64,000 nucleotides of DNA from Rhodococcus sp. G-MC3 (GTDB lineage: Bacteria; Actinomycetota; Actinomycetes; Mycobacteriales; Mycobacteriaceae). Made by a program: the position numbers and the translations under genes. The DNA lies in assembly GCF_030063335.1 (NCBI RefSeq), contig NZ_JASISW010000023.1, forward strand, positions 1 to 64,000. The letters are read 5' to 3'. Shown piece after piece: positions 7,999 to 17,517 of this stretch (position 1 is its first letter; each line of letters starts with the position of its first letter). Below the pieces are notes generated by a model. It saw only the letters and a list, made by a program, of their open reading frames with translations. It had not been told where the DNA came from and ran no database searches.

Positions 7999-9903
7999 AT
8001 GTCCGTCCTACCGATCAAGCGTCGTAGAGTCCATCCGGTCGACGAAGTGCTGCCGATTCCGAAGCTTGCTGCGTACGGTTTCCAGCACGTCGTGGCGTTC
8101 TACGCAGGAGCAGTGCTGGTCCCGATCATCATCGGCAGCGCCATCGGACTAACCAACGAGCAGCTGATCCATCTGATCAACGCCGACCTGTTCACCTGTG
8201 GAATCGCGTCGATCATTCAGTCCGTCGGCATCTGGAAGATCGGTGTACGTCTTCCGCTGCTGCAGGGTGTGACCTTTGCCGGCGTGTCGCCGGTGATCGC
8301 AATCGCCATGGCCAACGGAGGCGGCACCGAGGGGTTGCTGTACGTCTACGGAGCGGTCATCGTTGCGGGGCTCGTCACATTCTTCATGGCTCCTTACTTC
8401 AGCAAGCTGCTCAGATTCTTCCCACCGGTCGTGACAGGCACCGTCATCACCATCATCGGCGTCGCATTGCTCCCCGTTGCGGTGAACGATGCCGTCACCA
8501 ATCCGGCTACGCACGAACAGGATCCGACCAACGGACGCTGGATGGCCTATGCCATCGGGACGTTGCTGATCATTGTGCTCATTCAACGCTTCTTCAAAGG
8601 CTTCATGGCGACTATTGCTGTGCTCCTCGGTCTGGTCATTGGCAGCGCCGTAGCATTTGTCTTGGGCGACATGAGCTTCGACGGTACCGGCGACGCATCA
8701 TGGGTCGGGTTCACCCAGCCGTTCCTGTTCGGTGTTCCCAAGTTCAGTGTCGTCGCCATCATTTCGATGATCGTAGTCATGCTGATAATCGCGGTCGAGA
8801 CCACCGGCAGCGTGTACGCCACCGGTGAAATCGTCGGCAAACGCATCAAGAAAGACGACATCGCCGCAACATTGCGAGCGGACGGCGTCGCCACGGTCAT
8901 CGGCGGAACGTTCAATTCGTTTCCTTACACCGCATTCTCGGAGAATGTCGGACTCGTCAGACTCACTGGCGTCCGCAGTCGTTGGGTCGTCGCGACGGCC
9001 GGCGGCATCATGATCCTGCTCGGCCTCCTGCCGAAGACTGCCGCAGTCGTCGCCTCGATCCCGCCTCCCGTATTGGGCGGCGCAGCACTTGCTCTGTTCG
9101 CGACCGTCGCCGTCGTCGGAATCCAGACCCTCTCCAAGGTCGATTTCACCGATCACCGCAACCTCATCATTGTGGCGACAAGCCTCGGCCTTGCGATGCT
9201 GGTCACCATCCAGCCGACCGTCTCCCAGGGGGTGCCCGATTGGCTCGAGATGCTGTTCGGCAGCGGTATCGTGCTGGGCGCCGTCACCGCGATCGTGCTC
9301 AACGTCCTGTTCTTCCATATCGGTAATCGCGGCCAGGCAGTGGCGGGTGGTCCGGGTAGAGGTATCACGCTCGACAAGGTCAATGCCATGACTCCGGACG
9401 AATTCGCGGCCACGTTCGGTGGTCTCGTCCAAGGCACACCGTGGGTGGTCGAGCGGGCTTACCAGCAGGCGCCGTTCAAAGATGCGCACAGTCTGCGCGA
9501 GGCCTTCCAGGAATCTCTGCTGGCGGGCACCACCGAGGATCAGCTCGAGCTCATCAACAGCTACCCGGACCTCGGCAGCGAAGATGCGACCGGAACCCTG
9601 CACGCGACCGATCACACCGGCTTGTCCAATCTCGAAGAGGACGAGCACGAGAATATCGTTCAACTCGCGACCGAGTACCGCGATCATTTCGGATTCCCAC
9701 TCGTGATCTGCGCCCGCGAAACCGAACGCTACGACCGTGTCCTAGCCAACGGCTGGTCCAGAATCGAGAATGCAACAGCGGCCGAGCGGTCGTTTGCAAT
9801 GATCGAGATCGCCAAGATCGCGAACTACCGCTTCGACGACCTCGTCGCGGACGCCAACCCCATCGCGGCGGCCCGCTTCGGTCGACTGGCCGAGTACAGA
9901 TAG
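7999..9903 (+). CDS. NCS2 urate/xanthine permease fused to a C-terminal OHCU-decarboxylase-like domain
   Basis: ATG 7999 has GAGG upstream and gives 634 residues. Residues 1-450 are a 12-14 helix nucleobase:cation symporter of the NCS2 family, with the AFSENVGLVRLTGV signature. Residues about 455-634 are an OHCU decarboxylase (UraD) fold, ending in FGFPLVICARET and AKIANYRFDDLV. The catalytic His of UraD (HP-x-IG) is replaced by Tyr at about residue 522 (NSYPDLG), so the fused domain is probably not an active decarboxylase. It sits at the head of uraD, uraH and uricase on the same strand. Confidence 0.88.
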   Translation: MSVLPIKRRRVHPVDEVLPIPKLAAYGFQHVVAFYAGAVLVPIIIGSAIGLTNEQLIHLINADLFTCGIASIIQSVGIWKIGVRLPLLQGVTFAGVSPVIAIAMANGGGTEGLLYVYGAVIVAGLVTFFMAPYFSKLLRFFPPVVTGTVITIIGVALLPVAVNDAVTNPATHEQDPTNGRWMAYAIGTLLIIVLIQRFFKGFMATIAVLLGLVIGSAVAFVLGDMSFDGTGDASWVGFTQPFLFGVPKFSVVAIISMIVVMLIIAVETTGSVYATGEIVGKRIKKDDIAATLRADGVATVIGGTFNSFPYTAFSENVGLVRLTGVRSRWVVATAGGIMILLGLLPKTAAVVASIPPPVLGGAALALFATVAVVGIQTLSKVDFTDHRNLIIVATSLGLAMLVTIQPTVSQGVPDWLEMLFGSGIVLGAVTAIVLNVLFFHIGNRGQAVAGGPGRGITLDKVNAMTPDEFAATFGGLVQGTPWVVERAYQQAPFKDAHSLREAFQESLLAGTTEDQLELINSYPDLGSEDATGTLHATDHTGLSNLEEDEHENIVQLATEYRDHFGFPLVICARETERYDRVLANGWSRIENATAAERSFAMIEIAKIANYRFDDLVADANPIAAARFGRLAEYR

Positions 9904-9912
9904 CGAGATGCA

Positions 9913-10416
9913 TTGTTACACGAATGGATAGGGCTCGACGGCTTCAACAGACTGTCGGATCGACAGTCGATGCACGCTGTGTTCGAGTGTTGCTCGTCCT
10001 CGATCTGGGCGCGCCGCGTCGCAGGCAGTCGGCCGTTCGAAACCCGAGACCAGCTACTGGACAGAGCTGATCGAGTTCTCGCCGAACTACCGGAGACGGA
10101 GATCGACGAGGCACTCGACGGGCACCCGAGAATCGGCGGCCGAGCCGATAGTCTGTCGTCGCAGCGCGAGCAGGCAGCCGTGCAGAGCGCAGGGTCGGAC
10201 GTACTCGACGCCCTGGCCGATGCAAACCGAAAGTACGAGGAACAGTTCGGCCACGTTTACCTCGTCTGCGCGACCGGAAGGTCGGCAGCGGAGCTCCTCG
10301 CTATTCTCGAGGAGAGACTGGGGAACGACCCCGAAACCGAGCGACGGGTGCTGCGCGTGGAACTGGCCAAGATCAACAGAATTCGACTCAACCGCATGTT
10401 GGGGCCGGAGGAATGA
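9913..10416 (+). CDS. uraD: 2-oxo-4-hydroxy-4-carboxy-5-ureidoimidazoline decarboxylase
   Basis: The 167-residue standalone enzyme keeps the expected active-site residues: His71 in GHPRIGG and Glu86 in SSQREQ. The C-terminal INRIRLNRML carries the substrate-binding Arg. It converts OHCU to S-allantoin, the last step of the urate pathway. The frame starts at TTG 9913, nine bases after the permease stop, suggesting translational coupling. Its stop overlaps the uraH start (ATGA). Confidence 0.88.
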   Translation: MLHEWIGLDGFNRLSDRQSMHAVFECCSSSIWARRVAGSRPFETRDQLLDRADRVLAELPETEIDEALDGHPRIGGRADSLSSQREQAAVQSAGSDVLDALADANRKYEEQFGHVYLVCATGRSAAELLAILEERLGNDPETERRVLRVELAKINRIRLNRMLGPEE

Positions 10417-10739
10417 GCGGGCTCAGCACACACGTCCTCGATGCGGTGAGCGGCACCCCGGCCGTCGGAATTCGTGTGTCCCTGTTCCACGACACCGAGG
10501 GTGAGGTCGCCACTGCCGCGACCGATGCCGACGGACGAGTACCCGAACTTCTTCCCGCACCGCTGGCGGAGGGTAAGTATCGCTTGTCCTTCGACACCGG
10601 CAGCTATTTCGAGGTGCTCGGCACACCAACGTTTTATCCGGAGGTGTCGATCTCGTTCAACGTCACCGACCCCCGCGCGCACTATCACGTTCCATTGCTG
10701 TTGTCCCCGTTCGCCTACTCCACCTATCGCGGGAGCTGA
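10413..10739 (+). CDS. uraH: 5-hydroxyisourate hydrolase
   Basis: The 108-residue transthyretin-like protein has the family marks: STHVLD at the start (catalytic His), HYHVPLLLSP, and the diagnostic C-terminal tetrapeptide YRGS. It hydrolyses the uricase product 5-hydroxyisourate to OHCU in the cytosol. It overlaps uraD by 4 bases and is followed one base later by uricase, so the three are one transcription unit. Confidence 0.95.
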   Translation: MSGLSTHVLDAVSGTPAVGIRVSLFHDTEGEVATAATDADGRVPELLPAPLAEGKYRLSFDTGSYFEVLGTPTFYPEVSISFNVTDPRAHYHVPLLLSPFAYSTYRGS

Positions 10740-10740
10740 C

Positions 10741-11661
10741 ATGACCGACCTGAACGGCAAGATCGTCCTGGGGGCCAACCAGTACGGCAAGGCGGAGAAT
10801 CGTGTCGTCCGCATCTACCGCGACACTCCCCGTCACGAGATCCACGACATCAACGTCTCCAGCGCTCTTCGCGGCGACTTCTCCCTCGCACACCTCGTCG
10901 GCGACCAATCGAACGTCCTGCCCACGGATACACAAAAGCAGACGGCTTACACGTATGCGAAGTCAAAAGGCCTGCTGCACATCGAGAGTTACGGACTCGA
11001 TCTCGCACGGCACTACGTCGACGACGTGGGACCCGTCGAAGGTGCGCGCATCGAGTTGGAAGAGTACGCGTGGCAACGCGTCGTCATCGACGGCACCGAA
11101 CACGATCACACCTGGACCCGCAAGGGCGAGGAGATCAGGACGTCGGCGGTGACCGTCGAGGGCAACGGTGAGCACCAGAAGACCTGGGTCGTCAGTGGCT
11201 TCAAGGAGATGATCATCCTCAAGTCGACCGGGTCCGAGTTCGCCGGATTTCTCGAGGACGAACTCACCGTGCTCGAACCGACACACGACCGTGTGATGGC
11301 GACTTCGTTGACCGCGCAGTGGCGCTACACCAAGACAGACGTCGACTGGGACGATGTCTACGCCGGGGCGAAGGCCGCCATGGTGGAGCGATTCGCCAAT
11401 CTGCAGTCACTCGCGCTGCAGCAGACGCTGTATGCGATGGGTGAGGCTGTGCTGATGAAGTACCCGTTCATCGCCGAAATTCGACTCTCTGCACCGAACA
11501 AGCACCATTTCCTCTACGACACCGGCCGCTTCGGAGTCGAGAACGTGGGCGAGGTGTTCAACGCCGACGACCGTCCCTACGGCCTGATCCAGGCGACCAT
11601 CGAGCGCGAGGACGCGCCCGACAGCGGCAGTGCGTGGCGAAACTATTCGGTGGTCGGGTAG
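10741..11661 (+). CDS. Urate oxidase (uricase)
   Basis: ATG 10741 gives a 306-residue cofactor-free uricase. The N-terminal LGANQYGKAENRVVRI carries the catalytic Lys, PTDTQKQTAY the active Thr, and the second T-fold repeat includes LYAMGEAVL and SAPNKHHFLYD. It oxidises urate to 5-hydroxyisourate with release of peroxide. It follows uraH by a single base. Together with the two upstream enzymes it forms a complete urate-to-allantoin path. Confidence 0.95.
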   Translation: MTDLNGKIVLGANQYGKAENRVVRIYRDTPRHEIHDINVSSALRGDFSLAHLVGDQSNVLPTDTQKQTAYTYAKSKGLLHIESYGLDLARHYVDDVGPVEGARIELEEYAWQRVVIDGTEHDHTWTRKGEEIRTSAVTVEGNGEHQKTWVVSGFKEMIILKSTGSEFAGFLEDELTVLEPTHDRVMATSLTAQWRYTKTDVDWDDVYAGAKAAMVERFANLQSLALQQTLYAMGEAVLMKYPFIAEIRLSAPNKHHFLYDTGRFGVENVGEVFNADDRPYGLIQATIEREDAPDSGSAWRNYSVVG

Positions 11662-11674
11662 GCCCGGCGCAGAA

Positions 11675-12304
11675 TCAGCGCAATACCTGCTCGGCCCACT
11701 CCACCAATGGGGTCATCGAATTCCAGGTGTCCCGCACGTACACAGCAGCTTTCGGCGTCTCCAGCCACTTCGGCGAACCGAAATGCTTGCTGACGGTCAA
11801 GGACTTGTGCCGCAACAGGTCGATCCGTGGGTGATCCACCTCGTACCCGCGAGGTTTGGTCTTGAGCTGATCGCCGCCGATCGCGAAGCCTGCTTTGGCC
11901 ATGGCCGCGACGATACCCTCGAGCTCGGCGCCGCGGACCTCGTTGTCGACCGCCGCACGGAACAGTGCGATGCCCTCGGTGGTGGCGCCGTAGAATCCGC
12001 CGGCGACGAACAATCCGGCTGGGTCGATCTGTACGTAGAACCCCAGACTCGGTCCTCTGGCCACGAATGCACCCTGGTGCGCCTTGTATGGAGTCTTGTC
12101 CTTCGAGAATCGGACGTCGCGGTAGGGACGAAACAGTTTCGCCGCACCGAATGTGGGTTCCAGCTCGGCCACCAGCGCGGTCATCGGCACTTTGACTGCC
12201 TCGTCGTACACGTCCTTGTGCGCGTTCCACCACACTTTGCTGTTGTCCGCTTCGAGATCCTCGTAGAAGTCGAGTGCGGCGAAGGGAATTCCGGTGAAAG
12301 CCAT
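11675..12304 (-). CDS. DUF2461 family protein
   Basis: The 209-residue protein has the DUF2461 pattern: FYEDLEADNSKVWWNAHKD at the N-terminus, FRPYRDVRFSKDKTPYKAH in the middle, and GFYVQIDPAG. Function is not established for the family. It is convergent with uricase and lies just downstream of the PucR gene on the same strand, so it could be cotranscribed with pucR. Confidence 0.82.
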   Translation of the reverse strand: MAFTGIPFAALDFYEDLEADNSKVWWNAHKDVYDEAVKVPMTALVAELEPTFGAAKLFRPYRDVRFSKDKTPYKAHQGAFVARGPSLGFYVQIDPAGLFVAGGFYGATTEGIALFRAAVDNEVRGAELEGIVAAMAKAGFAIGGDQLKTKPRGYEVDHPRIDLLRHKSLTVSKHFGSPKWLETPKAAVYVRDTWNSMTPLVEWAEQVLR

Positions 12305-12314
12305 GGGCTCGATT

Positions 12315-13871
12315 CTAGGCGCGCGTATCGGCCGGACCGATGGACTGCAAGGCCAGGAAGACGTCGAGACGGTCAGCAGTGGAACCGAGATCTCGACCGA
12401 GAAGCTCCTCGATCCGTTTGATTCGGTAGCGGACCGTGTTCAGATGGACGTGCAGCACTTCGGCGGTCCGGTTCCAGGATCCGCCGTGTGCAAGGAACTC
12501 TCGCAGCGTCTCGACGAGTCCACTGTCCGTGTTGTAGTCGAGAAGAGGCCCGAGCACCCTCTGCGTGTATTCGCGACGCACGCGATCCGGGAGAATCGAC
12601 ACCAGCGACAGTGCAGAGTGCAAGTCACCTGCCGCCACCACGGCAACCTGTCGATCACTCGACAACGCGACGGTAGACGCATGCCGCGCCGCATGAATTG
12701 CACCCTCTAGTGCAGTGCCGGTCACCTCCGAACTGACGCCGACGACGAGCCTGCTGCGGCCGATACCGGGCGCGAGACGGCGCAGCCGCGTTCGAAGGAT
12801 CGGCACGATGTCGACGCCCTTGGTTGCGACGATCCCGACGACGTCCCCTTTGCTTCCGCCACCGACACATCCACCGCCGAACGAGGTCAGTGTGTCCGAC
12901 AGGACCGTGCGCAGCAGTTCGCGCATATCACCGCGCCCGACGAACGACGCACTGATCACCACGATAGGATGGTCGGGATCCACTCCTGCCTGACGAAGGC
13001 GGACGAGGGTTTCTGCCTTCGACCAGTCTTCTTCGAGAAGGTGCACCGCTTGATCGGCGATTTCACGACGTACGAGCCTTCCCTCCTCGCGTCGGGCGCG
13101 GTCGAGCGCAGCGATCGAGGCGAGTTGGCCGAATGCATCGGCAATGGAGGGATCGAAGGCCTCGAAATCTCCTGCTACCGCGACAAACCAGCGCATCGCA
13201 CGGGTCGAGAGTGACGCTCCGATTCCAAAGATGCTGTACGTGCGTCCACCGTCGAGGGTCACTGTCGCCGGCAGCCTCTCCGCGGACAACGCTCGGTGAG
13301 TGAGGGAATCGACGTCGGCATCGGAGAATGGGTGGGCCTCGACGACCAGTCGGCGCCCGGTGGCCGTGAAAATCAAGCACTGCATTCCAGTCTCACGGGT
13401 TGTGTGCAGAGCAAGTTCGTCGAGGGCTCGACCTTCGGCAATCGCGGTCAGCAGCTGCCGCTGGCGTGTCAGGCTGGAGTTCAACGCGGCGATACGGTCG
13501 CCGGACACCCGTCCGACCAGAAATTCGGTGACTTCGTTGAATGACACCGAATCCGGGATTGCGAGCAACGGCAGACCATGTCGCTCACACGCCTCGACGA
13601 GGTCGTCCGGAATGTGGCCGAGAAGCCCCTCCCCCGCTGCCAGTGCAGCAGCGCCCGAGTCGAACACAGCCTGAACGAAAATTGCCGAGTCGGCAGCGCA
13701 GTGCCTCCACATCAGTCCGGTGATGACGAGTTCGCCGCCGGCGATGTAGCGGGAAGGATCGGGAAGATCGGTGGTGAATGTCCACCTGACCGTCCGTTCC
13801 AGTGCGGCGGGGTCGCTCGTCAACATCCGAATCCCGAAGTCCGCTATGTCGAGCAAGTCCTTGACCTGCAC
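12315..13871 (-). CDS. PucR family purine catabolism regulator
   Basis: GTG 13871 follows AAGGGGG and gives 518 residues. The order is PucR N-terminal domain (VKDLLDIADFGIRMLTS onward), a central GGDEF-like CdaR segment, and a C-terminal helix-turn-helix (GGSWNRTAEVLHVH, NTVRYRIKRIEELL). PucR proteins sense purine degradation intermediates. The gene is divergent from the xanthine dehydrogenase operon and close to the urate genes, so it is the likely regulator of both. The frame extends to 13982, but the extra residues do not resemble PucR. Confidence 0.88.
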   Translation of the reverse strand: MQVKDLLDIADFGIRMLTSDPAALERTVRWTFTTDLPDPSRYIAGGELVITGLMWRHCAADSAIFVQAVFDSGAAALAAGEGLLGHIPDDLVEACERHGLPLLAIPDSVSFNEVTEFLVGRVSGDRIAALNSSLTRQRQLLTAIAEGRALDELALHTTRETGMQCLIFTATGRRLVVEAHPFSDADVDSLTHRALSAERLPATVTLDGGRTYSIFGIGASLSTRAMRWFVAVAGDFEAFDPSIADAFGQLASIAALDRARREEGRLVRREIADQAVHLLEEDWSKAETLVRLRQAGVDPDHPIVVISASFVGRGDMRELLRTVLSDTLTSFGGGCVGGGSKGDVVGIVATKGVDIVPILRTRLRRLAPGIGRSRLVVGVSSEVTGTALEGAIHAARHASTVALSSDRQVAVVAAGDLHSALSLVSILPDRVRREYTQRVLGPLLDYNTDSGLVETLREFLAHGGSWNRTAEVLHVHLNTVRYRIKRIEELLGRDLGSTADRLDVFLALQSIGPADTRA

Positions 13872-14011
13872 GTATCCCCCTTGCTGCCTGCGCGTTTGTA
13901 CGAACGGACAGTAAACGGGTGGTGTTTCGGATGCGTTTCCGTCGTATCGCATCAGTACGCCTCCGCCGTAACAGATGTTCACTAGAGTTCGAGTAACGAA
14001 GGCGGTGAACG
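13872..14011. promoter_or_regulatory. Divergent control region pucR / xanthine dehydrogenase
   Basis: This 140-base gap separates the start of the PucR regulator (minus strand) from the FAD subunit gene (plus strand). Both promoters must lie here. I find no long palindrome that I would call an operator with confidence. The position is the expected binding place for PucR. Confidence 0.4.
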
Positions 14012-14824
14012 GTGGACCTGGGAACGATCGAAGACGTGGTGATTCCTGACGACAGGGCCGACCTGCCCCCTGGCCGGCCCGATACGGCCGTTATCGCCGG
14101 CGGAACGTGGTTGTTGTCCGAGAAGCAAGATCATCTGCGCACCCTGGTTGATGTAACCGCTCTCGGTTGGGTCCCGCTCACCGACGACGACGAAGGTCTC
14201 GACATCGCCGCGACGTGCACCGTTGAGCAGTTGTCGCGGGCGACATTCGACCGAAACTGGCCTGCGACCGCATTGTTCGAGCAGTGCGCTACCGCTTTGC
14301 TCGCGTCGTTCAAGATCTGGAAAGTGGCCACCGTCGGCGGCAACATCTGCCTGGCACTCCCTGCCGGAGCGATGACCTCACTGACCACCGCACTCGACGG
14401 GGTCGCGCGGGTCTGGTCCGCCGACGGCACCGACTACGACATTCCTGTGGTCGATCTCGTGACCGGCCCACACGTCAATGCGCTTCGCCCTGGGGACGTC
14501 GTGCGAAATATCCGTCTGCCCGCCCATGCGCTCGCTGCGCGCACGGCGTTTCGAAAGCTTGCACTGTCGCCGCTCGGGCGCTCGGCGTCGGTTGTCATCG
14601 GGCGCGTCGACGTCGATGGCCGTTTCGTCTTGTCCGTCTCGGCGTCGACCGCGAGGCCGTATGTCCTGGACTTCCCGACGCCGCCTTCTCCGAACGCGTT
14701 GGATACAGCACTGGCTGAAGCGATCCCGGACACAGCATGGTACGACGATCCACATGGCGCTCCCGACTGGCGACGGCACATCAGCATTCGTTCGGCGCGC
14801 GAGATACTCGAGGAGTTGACATGA
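14012..14824 (+). CDS. Xanthine dehydrogenase FAD-binding subunit
   Basis: This 270-residue protein starts at GTG 14012 with AAGG upstream. It contains the CoxM/XdhB type FAD domain: VIAGGTWLLSEKQ near the N-terminus and a VATVGGNICLALPAG loop that contacts FAD. LSPLGRSASVV belongs to the C-terminal CO-dehydrogenase-flavoprotein domain. It passes electrons from the FeS clusters of the partner to NAD+. Its TGA overlaps the ATG of the next gene (ATGA), so the two are translated together. Confidence 0.88.
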   Translation: MDLGTIEDVVIPDDRADLPPGRPDTAVIAGGTWLLSEKQDHLRTLVDVTALGWVPLTDDDEGLDIAATCTVEQLSRATFDRNWPATALFEQCATALLASFKIWKVATVGGNICLALPAGAMTSLTTALDGVARVWSADGTDYDIPVVDLVTGPHVNALRPGDVVRNIRLPAHALAARTAFRKLALSPLGRSASVVIGRVDVDGRFVLSVSASTARPYVLDFPTPPSPNALDTALAEAIPDTAWYDDPHGAPDWRRHISIRSAREILEELT

Positions 14825-17517
14825 AGGTCGCAATCAACGGAACCGAAACCATCTGCTCCCCGCGCCCAGGTCAGTGTCTTCGAACGATGCTGCGCGAGCA
14901 CGCACACTTCGAGGTGAAGAAGGGCTGCGATGCCGGTGACTGCGGTGCGTGCTCGGTCCTTGTCGACGGAGAACCGGTGCACTCCTGCATCTTCCCTGCG
15001 TTCCGCGCCGCCGGGCGCGAGGTCGTGACCGTTGCCGGCCTGGGCACCCCAGAGAATCTGCATCCGATGCAGCGCCGATTCGTCGAGGCCGGTGGCTTTC
15101 AGTGCGGGTTCTGCACCGCCGGGATGGTCGTCACCGCATCGACATTCGACGAAACCGACATGGAGCAACTGCCCCAGAAACTCAAGGGAAATCTGTGTCG
15201 CTGCACCGGATATCGTTCGATCGACGACGCACTGCACGGTGTCGTCAACACCGAGAAGCCAACCGATGGGCCGTCGTCCGGTCGATCGCTGTCTGCCCCC
15301 GCTGCGACGAGAATCGTCAACGGGACCGAGCAGTACACACTCGACTTCGCGCCGACGGGCCTTCTCCACGCGAGTGTGCTCGGCAGCCCACATGCGCATG
15401 CCGAGGTGGTCTCGATCGATGCATCGGCAGCAGAGGCGATACCAGGTGTGCGCGTGGTGTTGACGTCCACGGACAGCCCCGACAGAGTGTTCTCGACCGC
15501 CCGGCACGATCAGCGAGCGGATGATCCCGACGACACCAGACTCATCGACACCGTCATGCGGTTCAAGGGCCAGCGGGTGGCGGTTGTGGTCGGCGAAACG
15601 CTGGCGGACGCCGAGGCCGGCTGCCGTGCGCTCGTGGTCGAGTACCGAGTGTTGCCCGCAGTGTTCGACCCTTTGGAAGCCGTATCTCCCGGTGCACCGT
15701 TGGTACACGGCGACAAGGGTCCCGAATCGAGAATCGGGGATCCCTCCCGTAACGTCGTCGCCGAACTTCACGGTGGCACAGGTGATGTCGCAGCCGCCGT
15801 TGCGTCGGCCGATTCGGTCGTCACCGGCCGTTGGCGAACTCAACGGATTCAGCACGTCCATCTCGAGACCCACGGCACCATCGGATGGATCGACGAGACC
15901 GGGCGGCTTACATTGCGCACGAGCACTCAGGTCCCCTTTCTGGTACGCGACGAGATTTGCGAGATCTTCGGTCTCGATCGCTCAGAGGTCAGGGTCTTCA
16001 CGGCGCGCGTCGGCGGCGGTTTCGGCGGTAAGCAGGAGTTGTTGACGGAGGACATCGTCGCTCTGGCCGTGTTGCGGACCGGGTCACCGGTGCAGTTCGA
16101 GTTCACTCGCACAGACGAATTCACCGTATCGCCGTGCCGACACCCGTTCATTGTGGACGTCACCGCAGCAGCAACGTCCGATGGAACGTTGACCGCACTG
16201 GCGATCGATGTCGTCACCGACGCCGGTGCGTACGGAAACCACAGCCCAGGCGTGATGTTTCACGGCTGCAGCGAATCGGTGGCGGTGTACCGGTGCGCGA
16301 ACAAGCGCGTCGATGCGAAATCTGTGTACACCAACAATATTCCGTCCGGAGCTTTCCGCGGGTACGGCCTGGGTCAGGTGATCTTCGCTGTCGAGTCCGC
16401 CCTGGACGATCTGGCACGCGACATGGACATCGACCCCTTCGAGTTCCGTCGCCGCAACGTCGTCGTTCCCGGCGACCCACTGGTGGCCGCGCACGTCGAG
16501 GGCGAGGACCTGCAATACGGTAGCTACGGCCTCGACCAGTGTCTCGACCTGGCGCAGCACGCCCTTCGATCCGGCACCGGCGTGTCGGCACCCGACGGGT
16601 GGAAAGTCGGCGAGGGCATGGCCGTCGCGATGATCGCCACCATCCCACCTCGTGGCCATTTCTCGGAGGCATCGATCGCACTGCTGATGGACGGCAGATA
16701 CGAGATACGGGTGGGAACGGCCGAATTCGGCAACGGGACGACCACGGTGCACACTCAGATCGCCGCTACCGAACTCCGGACTTCGCCCGAAAGAATCGTC
16801 GTGCGGCAATCCGACACCGATGCAACAGGATACGATACGGGCGCCTTCGGTTCGGCAGGTACCGTCGTTGCGGGCAAGGCGCTGTACGCGGCCGCTCGAT
16901 CGCTGTCGGCGAGTATCCTCGAGATTGCCTCGGCACTATCCCACTACCCGGCTGGCTCGTGTGAACTCGGCCCGGAAGGCGTGCACTGCGGCGACCGCTT
17001 CGTCTCATTCTCCGACATTCTCGCCGCGGCAGGCGGAACGCTGATAGCCAAGGGTGACAGCGGCGGCATTCCTCGATCGCTGGCGTTCAATGTCCACGCA
17101 TTCCGCGTTGCGGTGGAAGAGTCCACCGGCACCGTCCGCATTCTGGCGTCCATCCAGAGCGCCGATGCCGGAACGGTGATGAACCCCCAGCAATGCCGCG
17201 GGCAAGTGGAAGGCGGAGTGGCCCAGGGCATCGGATCCGCGCTGTACGAAGAGATCAGAACAGATGGCGCCGGCACTGTGATCACCGATTCCATTCGCAG
17301 TTACCACGTTCCGCAGTACGCGGACATACCCCGTACCGAGGTGTATTTCGCCGACACCTACGACCAACTTGGACCGTTCGGTGCCAAATCGATGAGCGAA
17401 TCGCCATACAATCCGGTCGCACCGGCACTGGCGAACGCAATCAAGGATGCTGTCGGGAGCAGACTCTACGAGTTGCCAATGTCCTCGGAGAAGGTCTGGC
17501 GCTCGTTGGATGCTTGA
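14821..17517 (+). CDS. Xanthine dehydrogenase, fused 2Fe-2S and molybdopterin subunit
   Basis: ATG 14821 gives 898 residues. Residues 1-160 hold two 2Fe-2S clusters: GCDAGDCGACSVLVDG (plant-type) and CGFCTAGM with CRCTGY. The rest is the large molybdopterin domain, with GGGFGGKQ, the SGAFRGYG segment, and a late Glu in GAKSMSESPYNP where the catalytic base of the family lies. It oxidises hypoxanthine/xanthine to urate. The FeS-Moco fusion with a separate FAD subunit differs from the common three-subunit form. The 3' end overlaps the convergent gene by 52 bases. Confidence 0.88.
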   Translation: MKVAINGTETICSPRPGQCLRTMLREHAHFEVKKGCDAGDCGACSVLVDGEPVHSCIFPAFRAAGREVVTVAGLGTPENLHPMQRRFVEAGGFQCGFCTAGMVVTASTFDETDMEQLPQKLKGNLCRCTGYRSIDDALHGVVNTEKPTDGPSSGRSLSAPAATRIVNGTEQYTLDFAPTGLLHASVLGSPHAHAEVVSIDASAAEAIPGVRVVLTSTDSPDRVFSTARHDQRADDPDDTRLIDTVMRFKGQRVAVVVGETLADAEAGCRALVVEYRVLPAVFDPLEAVSPGAPLVHGDKGPESRIGDPSRNVVAELHGGTGDVAAAVASADSVVTGRWRTQRIQHVHLETHGTIGWIDETGRLTLRTSTQVPFLVRDEICEIFGLDRSEVRVFTARVGGGFGGKQELLTEDIVALAVLRTGSPVQFEFTRTDEFTVSPCRHPFIVDVTAAATSDGTLTALAIDVVTDAGAYGNHSPGVMFHGCSESVAVYRCANKRVDAKSVYTNNIPSGAFRGYGLGQVIFAVESALDDLARDMDIDPFEFRRRNVVVPGDPLVAAHVEGEDLQYGSYGLDQCLDLAQHALRSGTGVSAPDGWKVGEGMAVAMIATIPPRGHFSEASIALLMDGRYEIRVGTAEFGNGTTTVHTQIAATELRTSPERIVVRQSDTDATGYDTGAFGSAGTVVAGKALYAAARSLSASILEIASALSHYPAGSCELGPEGVHCGDRFVSFSDILAAAGGTLIAKGDSGGIPRSLAFNVHAFRVAVEESTGTVRILASIQSADAGTVMNPQQCRGQVEGGVAQGIGSALYEEIRTDGAGTVITDSIRSYHVPQYADIPRTEVYFADTYDQLGPFGAKSMSESPYNPVAPALANAIKDAVGSRLYELPMSSEKVWRSLDA

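Noticed and set aside
8149-9687. Long minus-strand frames opposite the urate permease
   Set aside because: Shadows of the permease in the complementary frame; no domain visible.
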